The notes beneath the pieces are model-generated. The model saw nothing but the letters and a program-made list of their open reading frames with translations. It ran no database searches and was not told where the DNA came from. Both the position numbers and the translations under genes were made by a program. Below are positions 12,491 through 24,640 of a stretch of DNA of 64,000 nt, one piece after another (positions within the stretch are counted from its first letter, which is position 1; every line of letters begins with the position of its first letter). Location of the stretch: positions 16,183,635 through 16,247,634 of the forward strand of contig NC_052505.1 of NCBI RefSeq assembly GCF_014356525.2. Direction: 5' to 3'. The DNA comes from Nilaparvata lugens. Lineage: Eukaryota > Arthropoda > Insecta > Hemiptera > Delphacidae.

Positions 12491-15045
12491 ATATTGAGTT
12501 ATTTAAGAAAATTTGGAACCATTCAAGAAACACAAACTTGTAAACACTATGAGAAGTAAACATGTAGCTTATGAGAAGTTTTATTTTGTTTATCACTATA
12601 GGGTAGATAACTTTTCTTCTTATGTAATGTATCGAATTTTAAGAAGAATAGAATATGCTACCTAGAATCCATCTCAACAGATCAAATACCTATCATATCA
12701 CGACCGGGGCCCGTTGCATGAGAAAATACAAGCTAATATTCTATTAATTTTCTATCCTGATAACTAGCTGACTACTAATTTAATAGGTTTGTATTTCCTA
12801 ATGTAATAGGCCCTGGATGTGCATTATTTTAGGATCGATACTCGACATACTGGCATAGAATAAGTATGAAATTGGTAACTTTGTTTTTTCTACGATACTG
12901 GAAATTGAACATTATAATCATATGATCATATTAAACGAGTGGGACTTGGGATAGAACAGATTAAACAATAAAGAAGTCGTTATCGAGGACTATACTAAAG
13001 TAGGCCTACTTGTCCAATTTCTGATGTTGTGCAGTCAAATTTTCCTCTCTTCTATCCAGAAGAAATAATTATAGGTTAAGTAGTGAATCTTTGCAGCGAA
13101 ATTTCATCAAGATGCCTGGTGCTTTGAGATGTGATTGTTGACAAATACGAGTAATATTTCTTAATAAAAATCTACTTATTATTTTCAGATTCATATTGTA
13201 AGTCGGTGATTCTAGTTGCGAGAGTAATGAATGATTCACCCGTGCAAATCTTGATTGAAATTAGTGTTTGCTCGCAACAGATGTCTCTCTCCAGAATCTC
13301 ACTAATTTCTTTTTTCGAGTCTTCTGTGCCACTTCAATAGGAAGCTGTGTATTTTCGTATACACCGGAACTATTCAGAGAGAATCTCGCTGTTAAAAGAA
13401 AATTATATCAAGGTAGAAATGAAAGGCGGAAAGGAAAAATTGCACTTTGAGTTACGACCAACCTTTAGGAGACGGATGGAAAGCTTGAACGACAGGAAAC
13501 AGCGAAGAGGAGATGCAAGGGTGGGTGGTCCTGGTGGAGGGAGGAGGTGGCAGACTCCTCCGGTATAGTGCATTTAGTGAATCATCCAAATTGCTTTTTA
13601 CAGAATTCCTTTGAGGAGAAGGTCGTGTTTTAATAATATTCCGCGACTTGGAACAATTCTGCTCAGATCAAAGGCACGACGACGTCCCGCGAATGTGAGT
13701 GCGGGAGCGGGTGCAAAACTCATGCCAAACTCCCAACTCAATTAGTATCGGCTCTCTTGCCGGAAATCGTCATTATTTTTCCCTTGCATATCCGCGCCCA
13801 ATTTTGATGTCCAAGTACTTTTCAGTACTTGCATGTCAATATTAGATGAATGAAAATGAATACATCACTGAACGACTGAACCTCTTGAAATGTATGTCAA
13901 CTTATCAAAATAGTTATTTGTATATCTAGAGTGAAAAGTACGACTTTTTCTCCTTGTGGGAAAAAGTTTGAAGCCCGAGGCGAAGCCGAGGGCAGCAATT
14001 TTCCTGAGGGAGAAAAAGTATTTTTCGCTCGTGATGTACACAACATTTTTCCTCCATCTACATTTTTTTATAGAAACTGCAAATAAAATCATTCTAATAA
14101 CTTACGTATTGGTGACAATGATTCCTAACAACATAACCTAAATCTAAAACCTAAAATAAGGTCGTCTGATTGGCACTGCCGATTGCGCTATCTATCGGCT
14201 AAAGTTGTAACAATTATATCAGCTGGGCAGCTACCAAAAATGGCTGACTCCAGATCACGCGGTTCAGATTTGAATTGCAGATCAAAATATTTGTTGGCTG
14301 GTATTTTGAATAGAATAAAATATTTTAAAAATTGTATAAATTTTTATCGTCTACTAATATTAAGAATATAATAATTATCATACAAACATATATTTCATGA
14401 GTTGATCAAATTTCTGGTTGTGGTATTGAATTCAGTTGACTCAATGACAGACACCTCTATTATGCTTTCTCATCTGAGCTTAGTCCTTCTAACCTATTAC
14501 CATGTAAGTTTTTAAAATAGAGATGCTTCCCATGTTATTTAAATGGAGTCACTTATACTCCCTAGGGAGCTTTTCTGTTTTTTACCAGCGAGAGCGAAAA
14601 AGTGACACTTTAGTATTATGTTTCAGGGAGTAGAGTAAGTACTTTAGACAGTAGGTGGAGGAAAATGGTATTTTATTACACTGGATTCAACAATTTAGAA
14701 TCTCTTAATTGCAATTCTGTGAGATATGGTTGTAGGTAGTCCATTTTCTTTTCCCAATCACTTCAATTATCAACATTACTTTGTGATAAGCATTCACGAT
14801 AGTAATTTATAATATAATATTATAAACAAAGGAGCATTGAACAGTATAGATTCACAAATAAAACCATTTTTGTGAAATGTCTACAAATTAACAGACAGAA
14901 ATTATTTATTTTCAACTAATTCATGAACTGCTTATAGGTTTCTTGTGAGAGATCATTTACTTCTTGTTAATTATTCAAGTCTTACTATCATTGAGCTCTG
15001 ATAAAATATATTGCACTCTAAAGGAGTACGATGATTAAAATAACC
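12491..15045. other. No gene seen
   Basis: Contains GC-richer patches around 13480-13760 and 13960-14030 but no supported exon. The small frames at 13268-13568 and 13865-14371 lack recognisable domains. Confidence 0.4.
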
Positions 15046-15118
15046 TCTAGACTGTCTAGACCACTAATAGACCACTAAAGACCACTAGACCACTACTAGA
15101 CCACTGTCTAGACCATTA
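15046..15118. repeat. Short degenerate tandem repeat, AGACCACT core
   Basis: The 8-base core agaccact recurs about five times, mixed with the related gtctagacca. This is a small local satellite. Confidence 0.75.
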
Positions 15119-15582
15119 GGGATATAACAGTTTTGGGCTGATGCCTGTTGGTTGATCCTGAATTTTGTAATCAATTATTGTTAATAAATTAATATAATGA
15201 TAATGATAAACTAGTGCTGCCAGTGAACTCATGAGCAGCCAGATCGTATATACTCGTATACACGTTACGTTAGGTAGTATACTTAGTATACGGAGTATAG
15301 AATTCAATGAGTGCAACTGACAGATCCTGACTGTCTATCCCTCTTCATTCTCCCTCCTACTTCGTCTTCTCTATCTTCCTCCTCCATCCCCAGCATTGAG
15401 GCCTCTCAACCGAACTGAGACGTTGTTATCGGAGCTCAACTCTGGGATTCCATCGAATCTACTCGATTTTCTGCCTCAAAAAACGAATACGACTTTCCAT
15501 CCCCCTCAAACTATTCCGCTCTCGAATCAAACAAGCCAACCCCCTCATTAGTTCAACCTATCTCTTTCTTTGCTATACCTTA

Positions 15583-15876
15583 TTGGCATTCACAATCAAC
15601 TTGTCTAGTCTGCCTGTCACCAAAACAGGCCGATGTCGAAAACAACTCCAGTTGAACTCTTTTCTTTCCAGAGGTTTTCGTATACCTTATCGACAGACTT
15701 ATCCCCATCTTTCGGAGATCATCCTCCACTTCATCACTCCATCGGTTGCGTCGTTTCCCCTGTCGTCTTCTGCCTTCCATCCTGGCCTTATAAATTGCTC
15801 TTGGCATTCGATGTTCTGCCATTCTCTCAACATGACCAGCCCAGCGCAACCTTTGTGATTTAATGAAACGGACCAC
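15583..15876 (-). pseudogene. C-terminal fragment of a LINE reverse transcriptase
   Basis: The minus-strand frame contains FIKSQRLRWAGHVERM, a basic GRRRQGKRRNRW segment and a following W-x-D-E-V-x-x-DL-x-x-M pattern. This is the recognisable tail of endonuclease-reverse transcriptase proteins of RTE-type or related non-LTR retrotransposons. The in-frame sequence upstream (INEIIGGEDV type) continues only a few residues before a stop. The RT and endonuclease domains are absent, so this is a dead 5'-truncated copy. The plus-strand frames over the same bases are shadows. Confidence 0.75.
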
Positions 15877-16189
15877 ATCCTCACCCCCAATAATTTCATT
15901 TATTTCTCACATTGAACTTAATCTAGGAAAATCTTTCACCCATTCCAGAAGCAAGTAGTGTTCGGGAACAGTGATGCTGAAATTTGAATGGTCTGTTTAT
16001 GGTTGTGAGCTGAGGATGCTTCAGAACGCCGCCGACAAAGCGTTATGGCCAGAAAGTTGTTCGTCGTTACTGTCCGTGGTTATTTACCATCGTTATTGTC
16101 CGTTATTGTCCGTCGTGTTGGTGACAGGATTCGTCCCATGTGATGGCGGAGAGTGCAACGATAATGAAGGCTGGATGTGGGGCGGAAGG

Positions 16190-16285
16190 AGGAGGAGGGT
16201 GGGAGAAGGAGAGACTACATCTGAGAGAGATAGAGTGAGAGTGAGAGAAAAAGTTTGAGAGAGAGAAAGAGAGAGTGAGCAGCTG
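16190..16285. repeat. (GA)n-rich purine tract
   Basis: Long run of GAGA, GTGAGA and GAAAGA units. The frames crossing it (15971-16258 plus, 16093-16309 minus) derive from this low complexity. Confidence 0.9.
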
Positions 16286-18823
16286 ATTGCGAGGATGACC
16301 TCCAACCACTGGCAGATGATAAGGAGTCTAGCGCCAGGTGATATGACGGCAGCTGCAAAGGGTCTTTGAAATCGCCGCCACCAACTTGTGCCAAAAAAAT
16401 GAGATATGCATAAAAATGATGGTTATCTGCTGCAAGTCTGATTAATAGCTCTACATTAATCCTATCCACATCCACATCTTCCACTTACAAATTTATGGGG
16501 TTTCTTTAATAGGTAATCATTGTAGAAATTTTATTCATAGTGCTGAAAGTACAAGAATAGAGAGGATAATTAATTAATCACTGTTTTCAATCGTATGATA
16601 TTATACAAATTATATGATAATAATTATTATGTATGATATACTCTTATAAGTACTCTATATTACTCTATAAGTAGTACTCTATAGTCTATATACATTTCAT
16701 GTTCATTTTAGACAAATATGCGGATAGGATGATAGTTATTGTTTTAACCGGTTAAGGCTAGTGATTCTCTCCTGTTAGTGAAGTTACTGGTAACATAGAG
16801 AAAAGAATACTTAGACGATATTCTTCCAAAAGATATTCTTTTGTATCTGCTGGTAAGTAACTGGGAAAACATTTCTTTCAACTTCTTTATTTGTCAAAGA
16901 GTTTCACAGTACTTCCATATCTACATATTTTAATAAAGCATGTTTGTGTTTTTTGCGGTAGGAGTTATCTCTGTCTTGGTAAGAGTTTTTATCTATCTAG
17001 CTTGGGAATTGTATTATTTTGTGGTGCAAAATACAGATTTACTTCCCAAGCATTCAACGAATTGAATGCTCTCCTTTTTTTGAGTACCAACAAAACCCTA
17101 AGTTTCAAATTATTATCGTTTCATAAATTCAAGTTTCCTGTTGAATGAGGATGCATTTAAACAATCTTAATTCCAATATGTTCCTTTACAATAAACATTA
17201 AATTTACAATGTGGAATTAGGCCTAACAGTTCAAATCGAATATTTTTAAATCTCCATAGGTACATTATTCAAATTGTAATAAAGATGGAATCTATCCTAT
17301 TTGTTCCTCCAATATTTTCAATCCAATCCTAAATTCAAGATGTTTAGCTTATATATATTTTTGGACGAAAATTGAACTTGAACGTTTTACAGTAGAAACA
17401 TACCTATTTTTGGACATTTTTTTAATTTATCAAAATTTGGGAATGGAATAGATTTGGGGCAAGCCTGTTGTTCCTTCCTAATCATATTTATATGATTTGT
17501 GATTCTGTCCACGAATAAATAAAATAAATAATTAGAAAATCAGTTTCAGCTTACAGAAAATTCACGTTGAATTTCATTATTTTAGTACTGTAAATCAAAT
17601 TTCAAAAAACATGAGTATTCTATTCATGGCCAACTGACCAGACCTGCTTTTGAAGAGATTTTCTTTACTTGTGCTATCACTCATGTTTTATCCTTGCTAA
17701 TATTATAACCAGCAATAATATTTCAAAATTCCTGTGTCAATATTGAAGTCTTTGTTAAACCCTCTAAATAAATATTATGCATTACCATAGACCAAGTAAA
17801 CAGTGATTGAGTCTGGGGAATTCACATGTCAACTTTAGATATTCAGATTATTTTTATGATTATAGCTATAATAGTACTTCAGAATAGTAATTCAATGTGT
17901 AAAGAAATGGATATCTCTATAGGAATTATATAGGCTACATGGCTTCAATACAAATTAAAATTCAATTGCGTTGTTTTTCTTCAATATAGTTGCATTACAG
18001 AATACCATGTTATTGCAGTGAATGATTGTAGTTTGTAATTGGGTCAGCGCCTTGTAAGTGGTCAAATAGAAGAAAATGACTTGACCACCCGTGGCTTTTG
18101 ACCGTAAGGGTTGTTCAAATTATCAGATCGGCTGAGTCCTTTGAGACCTTTTGATATAATATCAGCTTGCACCCTTCTCGAAAACAAAATGAATGGCTTT
18201 TTTATCAGAGTTATGAACACCCATATCGCAAACCAACCCTGAAAATCTCTTTGGTGTTGCCGCTCGGAAATGGTCTCCCGCCTCACAGAAGATGATAATA
18301 AGTGCCTACATTATCAAGTTAACGTTGTCCAATATCAAATTACAGAGCAACCCCAACTCAATTATTACAAACCACTCTACAGACCTACCTAAATTATGTG
18401 CAGCTCAAACTTGCCATCAACCAAGTCAAGTGTTACTATTTGTTTCATACATGCGGTGTAATTTATAAATTATTATTATCAGCAGCCTGAAAATTACTTT
18501 ATTCTCAACTAACCGACAGACGCGCTCCACTCGCCAGTTTATTTGAGTTGTGTGTACTAGCAAGACTTTGCACTGAATTTCTGTATTTATATTTTTAATA
18601 ATAATGATAAAAAATATTTCTCAGTAAACAAAGTAAACACAAGCACAAACAAAAAAGAAAACATAGTTTCTGTGAAATTAATACAATTATGTACTTGCAA
18701 TAATATATATTCTAAGTATTCTAGTTTTTTTATGGATCTAAGAAAACACACCTGCTCTTTTAAATCTACATAAATATATCAATTGATTTTTCTACTTAGG
18801 TACTTTCTTTCTACTCTATAATG
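16286..18823. other. No gene seen
   Basis: AT-rich. The minus-strand frame at 18062-18286 and the plus-strand frame at 16891-17148 have no recognisable domain. The segment around 18010-18060 is similar to 19090-19150 (a gttattgcagtga core), pointing to a local duplication. Confidence 0.4.
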
Positions 18824-19035
18824 ATAAACATCAATCATTCATGGACATCACAACATTTTCAATCCACTTTCCAACTTATACGGTACAGTATAATCATTTA
18901 TCAAAGCTAGAATTATAGGTTTAATACGAATAAACATCACATTCATGTAGATCACAACATTTTCAATCCACTTTCCAACTTATACGATACAGTATAATCA
19001 TTATTATCAAAGCTAGAATTATAGGGTTAATAGTA
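18824..19035. repeat. Tandem duplication, ~106-bp unit
   Basis: Two copies beginning ataaacatca at 18824 and 18930 share acaacattttcaatccactt and atcaaagctagaattatagg with few differences. Non-coding. Confidence 0.85.
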
Positions 19036-19346
19036 ACAATACATGGTCTTGATAAAGATTATAATTCAATTGCTTTGTTATTAGTAGTGGCATTATTTAT
19101 GTTATTGCAGTGAGTGATTGTGGTATGTAATATTGGTTCAACGCCTTACAGCAAGTGGGCCTATGTTTAGGCATTCATATTCAAAATAGACTGACAAAAT
19201 ACTGTAGAAACACTAGTTTTACAAATTTTAATATACAATGAGAATTATTGATGTTTTTAAGTTTAAAATGTTTTAAATAAAAGGGTACTTCATGTTTTAT
19301 ATTGTTTTTAATAATGGGAATTTAATATTTAAATAGGAATTGATAA

Positions 19347-19807
19347 TGTCACCTGGTCATATGGGACATATATATGATTCATATATTTATCTCATATTGA
19401 TCAGGATTTTAGAGTTTTATTTTACGGAAAGTTTAATGAACGGTGTTTCTGCCTTTGAACAGTTTTGTCATCGACAGAAAGATTGTTTATTTCACTTGTT
19501 ATCAAAATTATTGTAGTTTCTCTTTTGTTTTTCATAAACAAACGTGCTGGCTTGTGCGACGGATAAAAATATGTATTTGAAATGGCTTCATGTTTGGCAT
19601 TGACTGAGTTATATATTAATACCCAAAATTTTTACTAGTGGTGTGTGAGCTCGTTCGTTAGGACTGAGAGTAAAAGTCCGGCTGTTCTGGTGAAGGGGAT
19701 AGATTTTGTTCTTGTTTTATAATACAGTTTTCCTGTCACAGTTCGGGCAGTTTAAAGAGAATTGTATTATTGAATAAGAAGGGATCTGAACCCACTTCAT
19801 TAGATCA
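19347..19807 (+). repeat. Left LTR of env-only element
   Basis: Starts TGTCACC and ends AGATCA. Identical by eye to 22266-22726. Both copies are followed by a T-run, so the true 3' boundary could lie a few bases further on. Confidence 0.8.
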
Positions 19808-20476
19808 GTTTTTTTTTTTTTTTTTCTCGATAAATCATGGTACGTTTTAATATATGGTGCCACGAAAAAGTACAGTAATGTAATTCATTGTTTTGTTATT
19901 TTATTTTTGCGTTTGTACTGATGTGACCTACGTTAAGAAAGTGCAATTGTCACGTATTTTTGTTTAGTTGTCAATCTTGTTATTCATATCCAGGGCAAGG
20001 TCGTTCATTGAGTGACAAACGTTGTTATTGATACTTTTAAACGTTCACTAATAGAAATTCATAATGAAGCTGTTATAAGACAATTATATTTTTGATGGAT
20101 GAATATTTTATTCACTTTTATTTTGACTTGAATTTCTTTCTCAATAAAAATATAACTAGAGTATAAGTTTTTATATTCTGATTATTTATTGTATGATTGT
20201 GATTTTGTTTTCATATGACTCATATATTGTTCTGATTTCAGAATTGTTCCAGTATATATATATATAGGCCTATGCACTTCTAATAAATTGTATCATTTCT
20301 AGGTTTCTGATTAATAATATATGCTAACCAGCCAGTCCAGTTGTTAATTGTAATATTCACGTCGAGTTTGTTAATATTATTGTAAACGTTTCTCTTGATT
20401 TTTTTTATTACGATTCATTTGCGGTTGCTTCAAAGTAGAGTTTTTTTGTTTGTAAGAGGTTCTGTTACGCATAAAC
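19808..20476 (+). other. Leader between left LTR and env
   Basis: AT-rich, no reading frame. It contains two pyrimidine-rich stretches ending in AG (TTCTGATTTCAG at about 20241 and ATCATTTCTAG at about 20302) that could act as splice acceptors upstream of env. Confidence 0.4.
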
Positions 20477-21781
20477 ATGTCAATTATGGTACATTTTGCG
20501 TCATTTCTCATTCTCACGACTTTCACGGCGCAACTGGAGGCAGTCAGGGTCTTCGCGGGAGTTTTCTACAAGGAGCTACGTCACGCTGTAGCGTATGAAT
20601 CATCGGTTCCACTAACATACGAGGTAGATTTCCCGGCAGCTCAGCTCGACATCTTGCAGGCGGAAAGGGTGTTCTGGCCTAACTGTCAACAAGAGGATTG
20701 CAGTTTAGCGGATGCGGTAGAAGTTTTGTATAATTCTACAAACGGAATTCTTCGCAACAGTCATGCTGCTTTCAACTCTTCAATTCGTTTGGGAACTCAA
20801 GCTTCACGAAAGACCAGAGCGATCGATGTTGTCGGCGATTTTCTTCATTTTTGTTGCGCAGTCGCGACGGATGGGGAACTTAGCTTAAAAGTACCGTTGG
20901 TCAGCATCGGCGGACAGTTTCAATTGCACAAGTATGTGAGGACACCTATGTATTTCGACGGCCAGATTTGTCAGCTTCAGCAGCAGGATTTCGTTTTGGC
21001 GCGGAGACAGGAGGACGGTGAGATTCAGGTCATCTCGGGAGATCATCTCTCTTCTTGTCGGGCACAGGACGATTTCTTATGCTATCTTCCGCGGCTGGTG
21101 CATGGAGGACATATGTCATCGAGATGTATGCATCACTTGTTTGCGGCGACAGAGCTGAAGGACATCCAACAATATTGCAGTTTAAGCTGTCGTCCAGCTA
21201 AGCAGGAGTTGGAGATCGTCGAATTTTCGCCTTCGGAGTATATCGTCGCGAATATACAGGCCAACACTACAGTCACTTGCGAAGGAGGTTCGTTTCATCA
21301 TCTTCAACCTATTCCGGGAGCAATGTATGTGGTTTTACCCTGTCATTGCGAGATTTCGGTCGGCGGGAGAATAATGGTGAGAAAGACTTTTCCGTGTGAC
21401 GCAAATGTTGATAAACAACCTCAGGTTCTCCATTACTTACCTTTGCATTGGGTTAAGTTTAATTCGTTGAAAATTGATGTTTTGCAACCGCATTTCAATC
21501 CTAATTTTGTTAATTTTAGCGAAATTTTAAAAACTGATATAGATATAAAGGTTCCGGAATTTACAGTTCAAGACGTAATATCGTCAGATATATTTCACAA
21601 AGTAGATCTTCCAAATTCTTGGGGAGATGTTGTAAATTCCTCTAGTTTTGTTTTTTATATATTATTTGGCTGGTTAGGGTTTTTAACTTTATTCTGTGCA
21701 TATTTAGGCATCAAGTTGTATGTGTGTAAATTATCTGCTGTAACGGTAGCACAACCCAAGATACATATAATCGATAGTTAA
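20477..21781 (+). CDS. env: Envelope-like glycoprotein of an LTR retroelement
   Basis: Intact 434-residue frame starting with ATG. Residues 1 to about 22 form a hydrophobic signal peptide. A basic site RKTR at 111-114 is followed by a hydrophobic stretch beginning AIDVVGDFLHF, the usual layout of a furin site and fusion peptide in retroelement envelopes. Many cysteines follow, several N-glycosylation sequons (for example NST near 86 and NTT in the middle) are present, and a single membrane anchor lies at about 391-413 with a short cytoplasmic tail. The expected role is a type I membrane glycoprotein that could mediate virion or cell-cell entry. It stands between identical LTRs with no gag or pol. 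It could be read as a domesticated gene, but the identical LTRs argue that it is intact through youth. Family assignment is by layout and motif, not by a search. Confidence 0.75.
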   Translation: MSIMVHFASFLILTTFTAQLEAVRVFAGVFYKELRHAVAYESSVPLTYEVDFPAAQLDILQAERVFWPNCQQEDCSLADAVEVLYNSTNGILRNSHAAFNSSIRLGTQASRKTRAIDVVGDFLHFCCAVATDGELSLKVPLVSIGGQFQLHKYVRTPMYFDGQICQLQQQDFVLARRQEDGEIQVISGDHLSSCRAQDDFLCYLPRLVHGGHMSSRCMHHLFAATELKDIQQYCSLSCRPAKQELEIVEFSPSEYIVANIQANTTVTCEGGSFHHLQPIPGAMYVVLPCHCEISVGGRIMVRKTFPCDANVDKQPQVLHYLPLHWVKFNSLKIDVLQPHFNPNFVNFSEILKTDIDIKVPEFTVQDVISSDIFHKVDLPNSWGDVVNSSSFVFYILFGWLGFLTLFCAYLGIKLYVCKLSAVTVAQPKIHIIDS

Positions 21782-22244
21782 GAGTTATATAGTTACTTTT
21801 TGATGGATTAACTGTTTTATTGTTTTTTTTTTCTTGACTATATAGTTATGAGTCATAATGTACTTATAAAGTTTTTTTTTCTTCGATTTTTATTGCAGCT
21901 TTTGAAGTAGTTCAATGTTGATTCACAAATAAATTATTGTCAATTGAGATTTTCTTTTCATAATAAGTTGAATATTCATGTATATTAATGTGTATAATAT
22001 TGAAAGTTAGTTTCATATATAATCAATGTTATTGTGCAGCATAGTTTCGTTTTGAATTTGATTTGAATGTTTGTAATTTAGTTTGAGTAACCTACCTTTC
22101 TATGTAAAAGTTTGATTTCAATGTATAGTAGCATTATCAAGTCAATCAGGCACACGTTTGTTTCCCGAGTATATTATTTTGTTTAATCATTATTTTTTTT
22201 TTTTTTTTTTTGTTCCCCTCTTGACTACAGACTCAGGGACGAGT

Positions 22245-22265
22245 CTTTCAGCGGGATGGGTGATG
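22245..22265 (+). other. Polypurine tract before right LTR
   Basis: Purine-rich gcgggatgggtgatg lies immediately upstream of the TGTC start of the right LTR and sets the orientation as plus. Confidence 0.55.
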
Positions 22266-22726
22266 TGTCACCTGGTCATATGGGACATATATATGATTCA
22301 TATATTTATCTCATATTGATCAGGATTTTAGAGTTTTATTTTACGGAAAGTTTAATGAACGGTGTTTCTGCCTTTGAACAGTTTTGTCATCGACAGAAAG
22401 ATTGTTTATTTCACTTGTTATCAAAATTATTGTAGTTTCTCTTTTGTTTTTCATAAACAAACGTGCTGGCTTGTGCGACGGATAAAAATATGTATTTGAA
22501 ATGGCTTCATGTTTGGCATTGACTGAGTTATATATTAATACCCAAAATTTTTACTAGTGGTGTGTGAGCTCGTTCGTTAGGACTGAGAGTAAAAGTCCGG
22601 CTGTTCTGGTGAAGGGGATAGATTTTGTTCTTGTTTTATAATACAGTTTTCCTGTCACAGTTCGGGCAGTTTAAAGAGAATTGTATTATTGAATAAGAAG
22701 GGATCTGAACCCACTTCATTAGATCA
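22266..22726 (+). repeat. Right LTR of env-only element
   Basis: 461 bp, same boundaries and, by eye, the same sequence as 19347-19807. It contains an AATAAG-type element near its 3' end but no perfect AATAAA. Confidence 0.8.
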
Positions 22727-24366
22727 GTTTTTTTTATTTATTTTTCATTAATAATTAACGTCGCGATTAACCAGTGGATGCCAAATTGGGGGCCATTATC
22801 AAAAAGGTAGGTGACTACTGAGTCATTGTTTTAATTTTTCCATAACCACAACAAAATTTAATCTTCACTAGCAGCCAAGCGAGTAGCCCTTGAAATATTT
22901 ATCTATTTATTGTTATTTCATAATTTCTAATTATAATTCTAATTTTTTTGTACAAATAATTTATTGTTTTGTTTTAATTATCAAAACCAGTACGATCATT
23001 TCTTGTTTTCATTTCCCCACCTTTACATACTCGGTGTAGGCACATATTGCTTACATATTTGGTGGAGGTTTATCCTGCTGTCCACATATTGCTTACATAA
23101 TTGGTGGAGGCGTCCTTGCTTACAATAACCAAAAGCTATAAAAAGACAACATTTAGGAGTTTTTCCTATCATCCTGTCCCTATCTCTAATCATAGCAATA
23201 AAACATCAAACAGTGTGAGATTCAACAACGTTTCATATTCAAATCTTAATATCTCATACAAATCTTACTACAGAAAAATAAGTTTGAGATGAAACAATAG
23301 ATAACAATTTCACTAAATCAAAGTATTCTTGCCTTGTACGGTACATTTCAATTACGACAGGCATTTGACGTTGAGTTGGTAGTTCCTGATACAGTAACTA
23401 TATTACCCTAATATTTATTTATTCGTTGATATAATTACAAATCATATGAATATTACAGTAATATAGTTACTGTGGTTCCTGATTAATGTAGATCATGACA
23501 AGAAACATAAATTGTGAAAAGTTATGCCATGTGAAATTTTTATCAGGTATGATTTGTTGAAAGAGAATCAACAGAAGATTACCGGTACACTTCAATCAAT
23601 AGAGTATTAAATATTTGTACAAGAATTAATTAAAGCATATAAAATAAAATTATCGATTATTAAAAATATGGTGGAAAATTAGAGAATTAGAGAGAGAAAA
23701 TTGGAGAATCGGTGCCTGTATTAATTTGAATAAAGTAGCCCATATAAGTGAAGTGATTTTATGGTGGAAAATCTATATTTAAAGTATTCAAAAATGAGAA
23801 ATACGAAGTTCACTTCCAGATCAAGCTCAATATGGTGCAGAATAGCTTAATAAAATCAAAACAATGTCTAATAATACTGTCTACAATATTCCAGTGTAAA
23901 GAGTTGAAGATTGACATTCATTTATGATTATCAATTCAAAATGCAGTTGATACTCAGAGCTCAGGCACTGGAGTGACTGGTGCCTGTATGAATCGACTTT
24001 TGGAGGATGCCTCTTTGATGTCTTTGTTTGACACCGAAGTATAGTGGCAGCTTACAATGGTGAACCACGGCAAAGATCAAAGGATGTCGCCGCCTCTCAC
24101 CTCCCCCCCTCATTCCACTCACCACCACCCCTAATCATGTCAAAGGTCGGTGCTTACCCTTCAGATGCGATGACAGAGTAGGGGAGAGCACACTCGAATT
24201 ATTTTCATGAATCTCATTAACAAAAAGGTTCAACCGCACATGCTAATTTTTAATCCATACTACAAAAAGATACTTCAATTTTGTGATACCATAAACCCAC
24301 TTTACAATTGAATATTCCTAGTATTTTTGGTCTATTGAAAGAATCAGCATATAACTGCTGATTATC
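22727..24366. other. No gene seen
   Basis: AT-rich. It has a short direct repeat (acatattgcttacata with ttggtggagg, 23042-23110) and a hairpin at 23391-23472 whose arms are cagtaactatattac and its complement. A GC-richer island lies around 24040-24190. No exon is supported. Confidence 0.45.
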
Positions 24367-24456
24367 TAAATTTGGGAGAGGAATAGCACAAGGTTATCTT
24401 ATTGTTTCTCTCCCTATCATTTTTGATGGTGTACTTGTTGTATAAATCAATAAAGA
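24367..24456 (+). repeat. LINE-type 3' tail
   Basis: Same family as 1086-1205 and 47798-47916, here on the plus strand: aatagcacaaggttatctta followed by a gtgtacttgttgtataaatc tail. Confidence 0.6.
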
Positions 24457-24640
24457 TTAGAGTAAATGTGTAAATTATTGAAGAATTTTACTATTTGCAA
24501 AGTGAGGAGAGTTTATATGCATTTTTATTTATTCCTCATAAATTTCAAATGAATCAATAAAATAGGCTATACACACTGCAATAATGAAATTATTCTACAA
24601 AATAAAACATTAGGAACTACAAGCACGAGCTATATCATTA

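Larger units (their letters stand above)
19347..22726 (+). mobile_element. LTR retroelement with env only (no gag or pol)
   Basis: Two direct 461-bp repeats, each starting TGTCACC and ending AGATCA, bound a 2458-bp interior. By eye the repeats are identical. A purine-rich stretch (agcgggatgggtgatg) directly precedes the right repeat, as expected for a polypurine tract. The interior holds one large reading frame, an envelope-like glycoprotein (20477-21781), and no trace of gag, protease, reverse transcriptase or integrase. A classical primer-binding site is not seen directly after the left LTR, where there is instead a G followed by about 19 T. No matching target duplication is visible. With identical LTRs this copy should be young, so it was probably mobilised in trans. 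Family (gypsy-like or BEL-like) is undetermined. Confidence 0.8.

Noticed and set aside
15971..16484. Several frames on both strands
   Set aside because: They cross a GA-rich tract and encode low-complexity Ser/Leu or Arg/Glu stretches.
20477..21781. Env-like gene as a domesticated (syncytin-like) host gene
   Set aside because: It sits between LTRs that look identical, so intactness is explained by recent insertion. Domestication would need evidence of age and selection.
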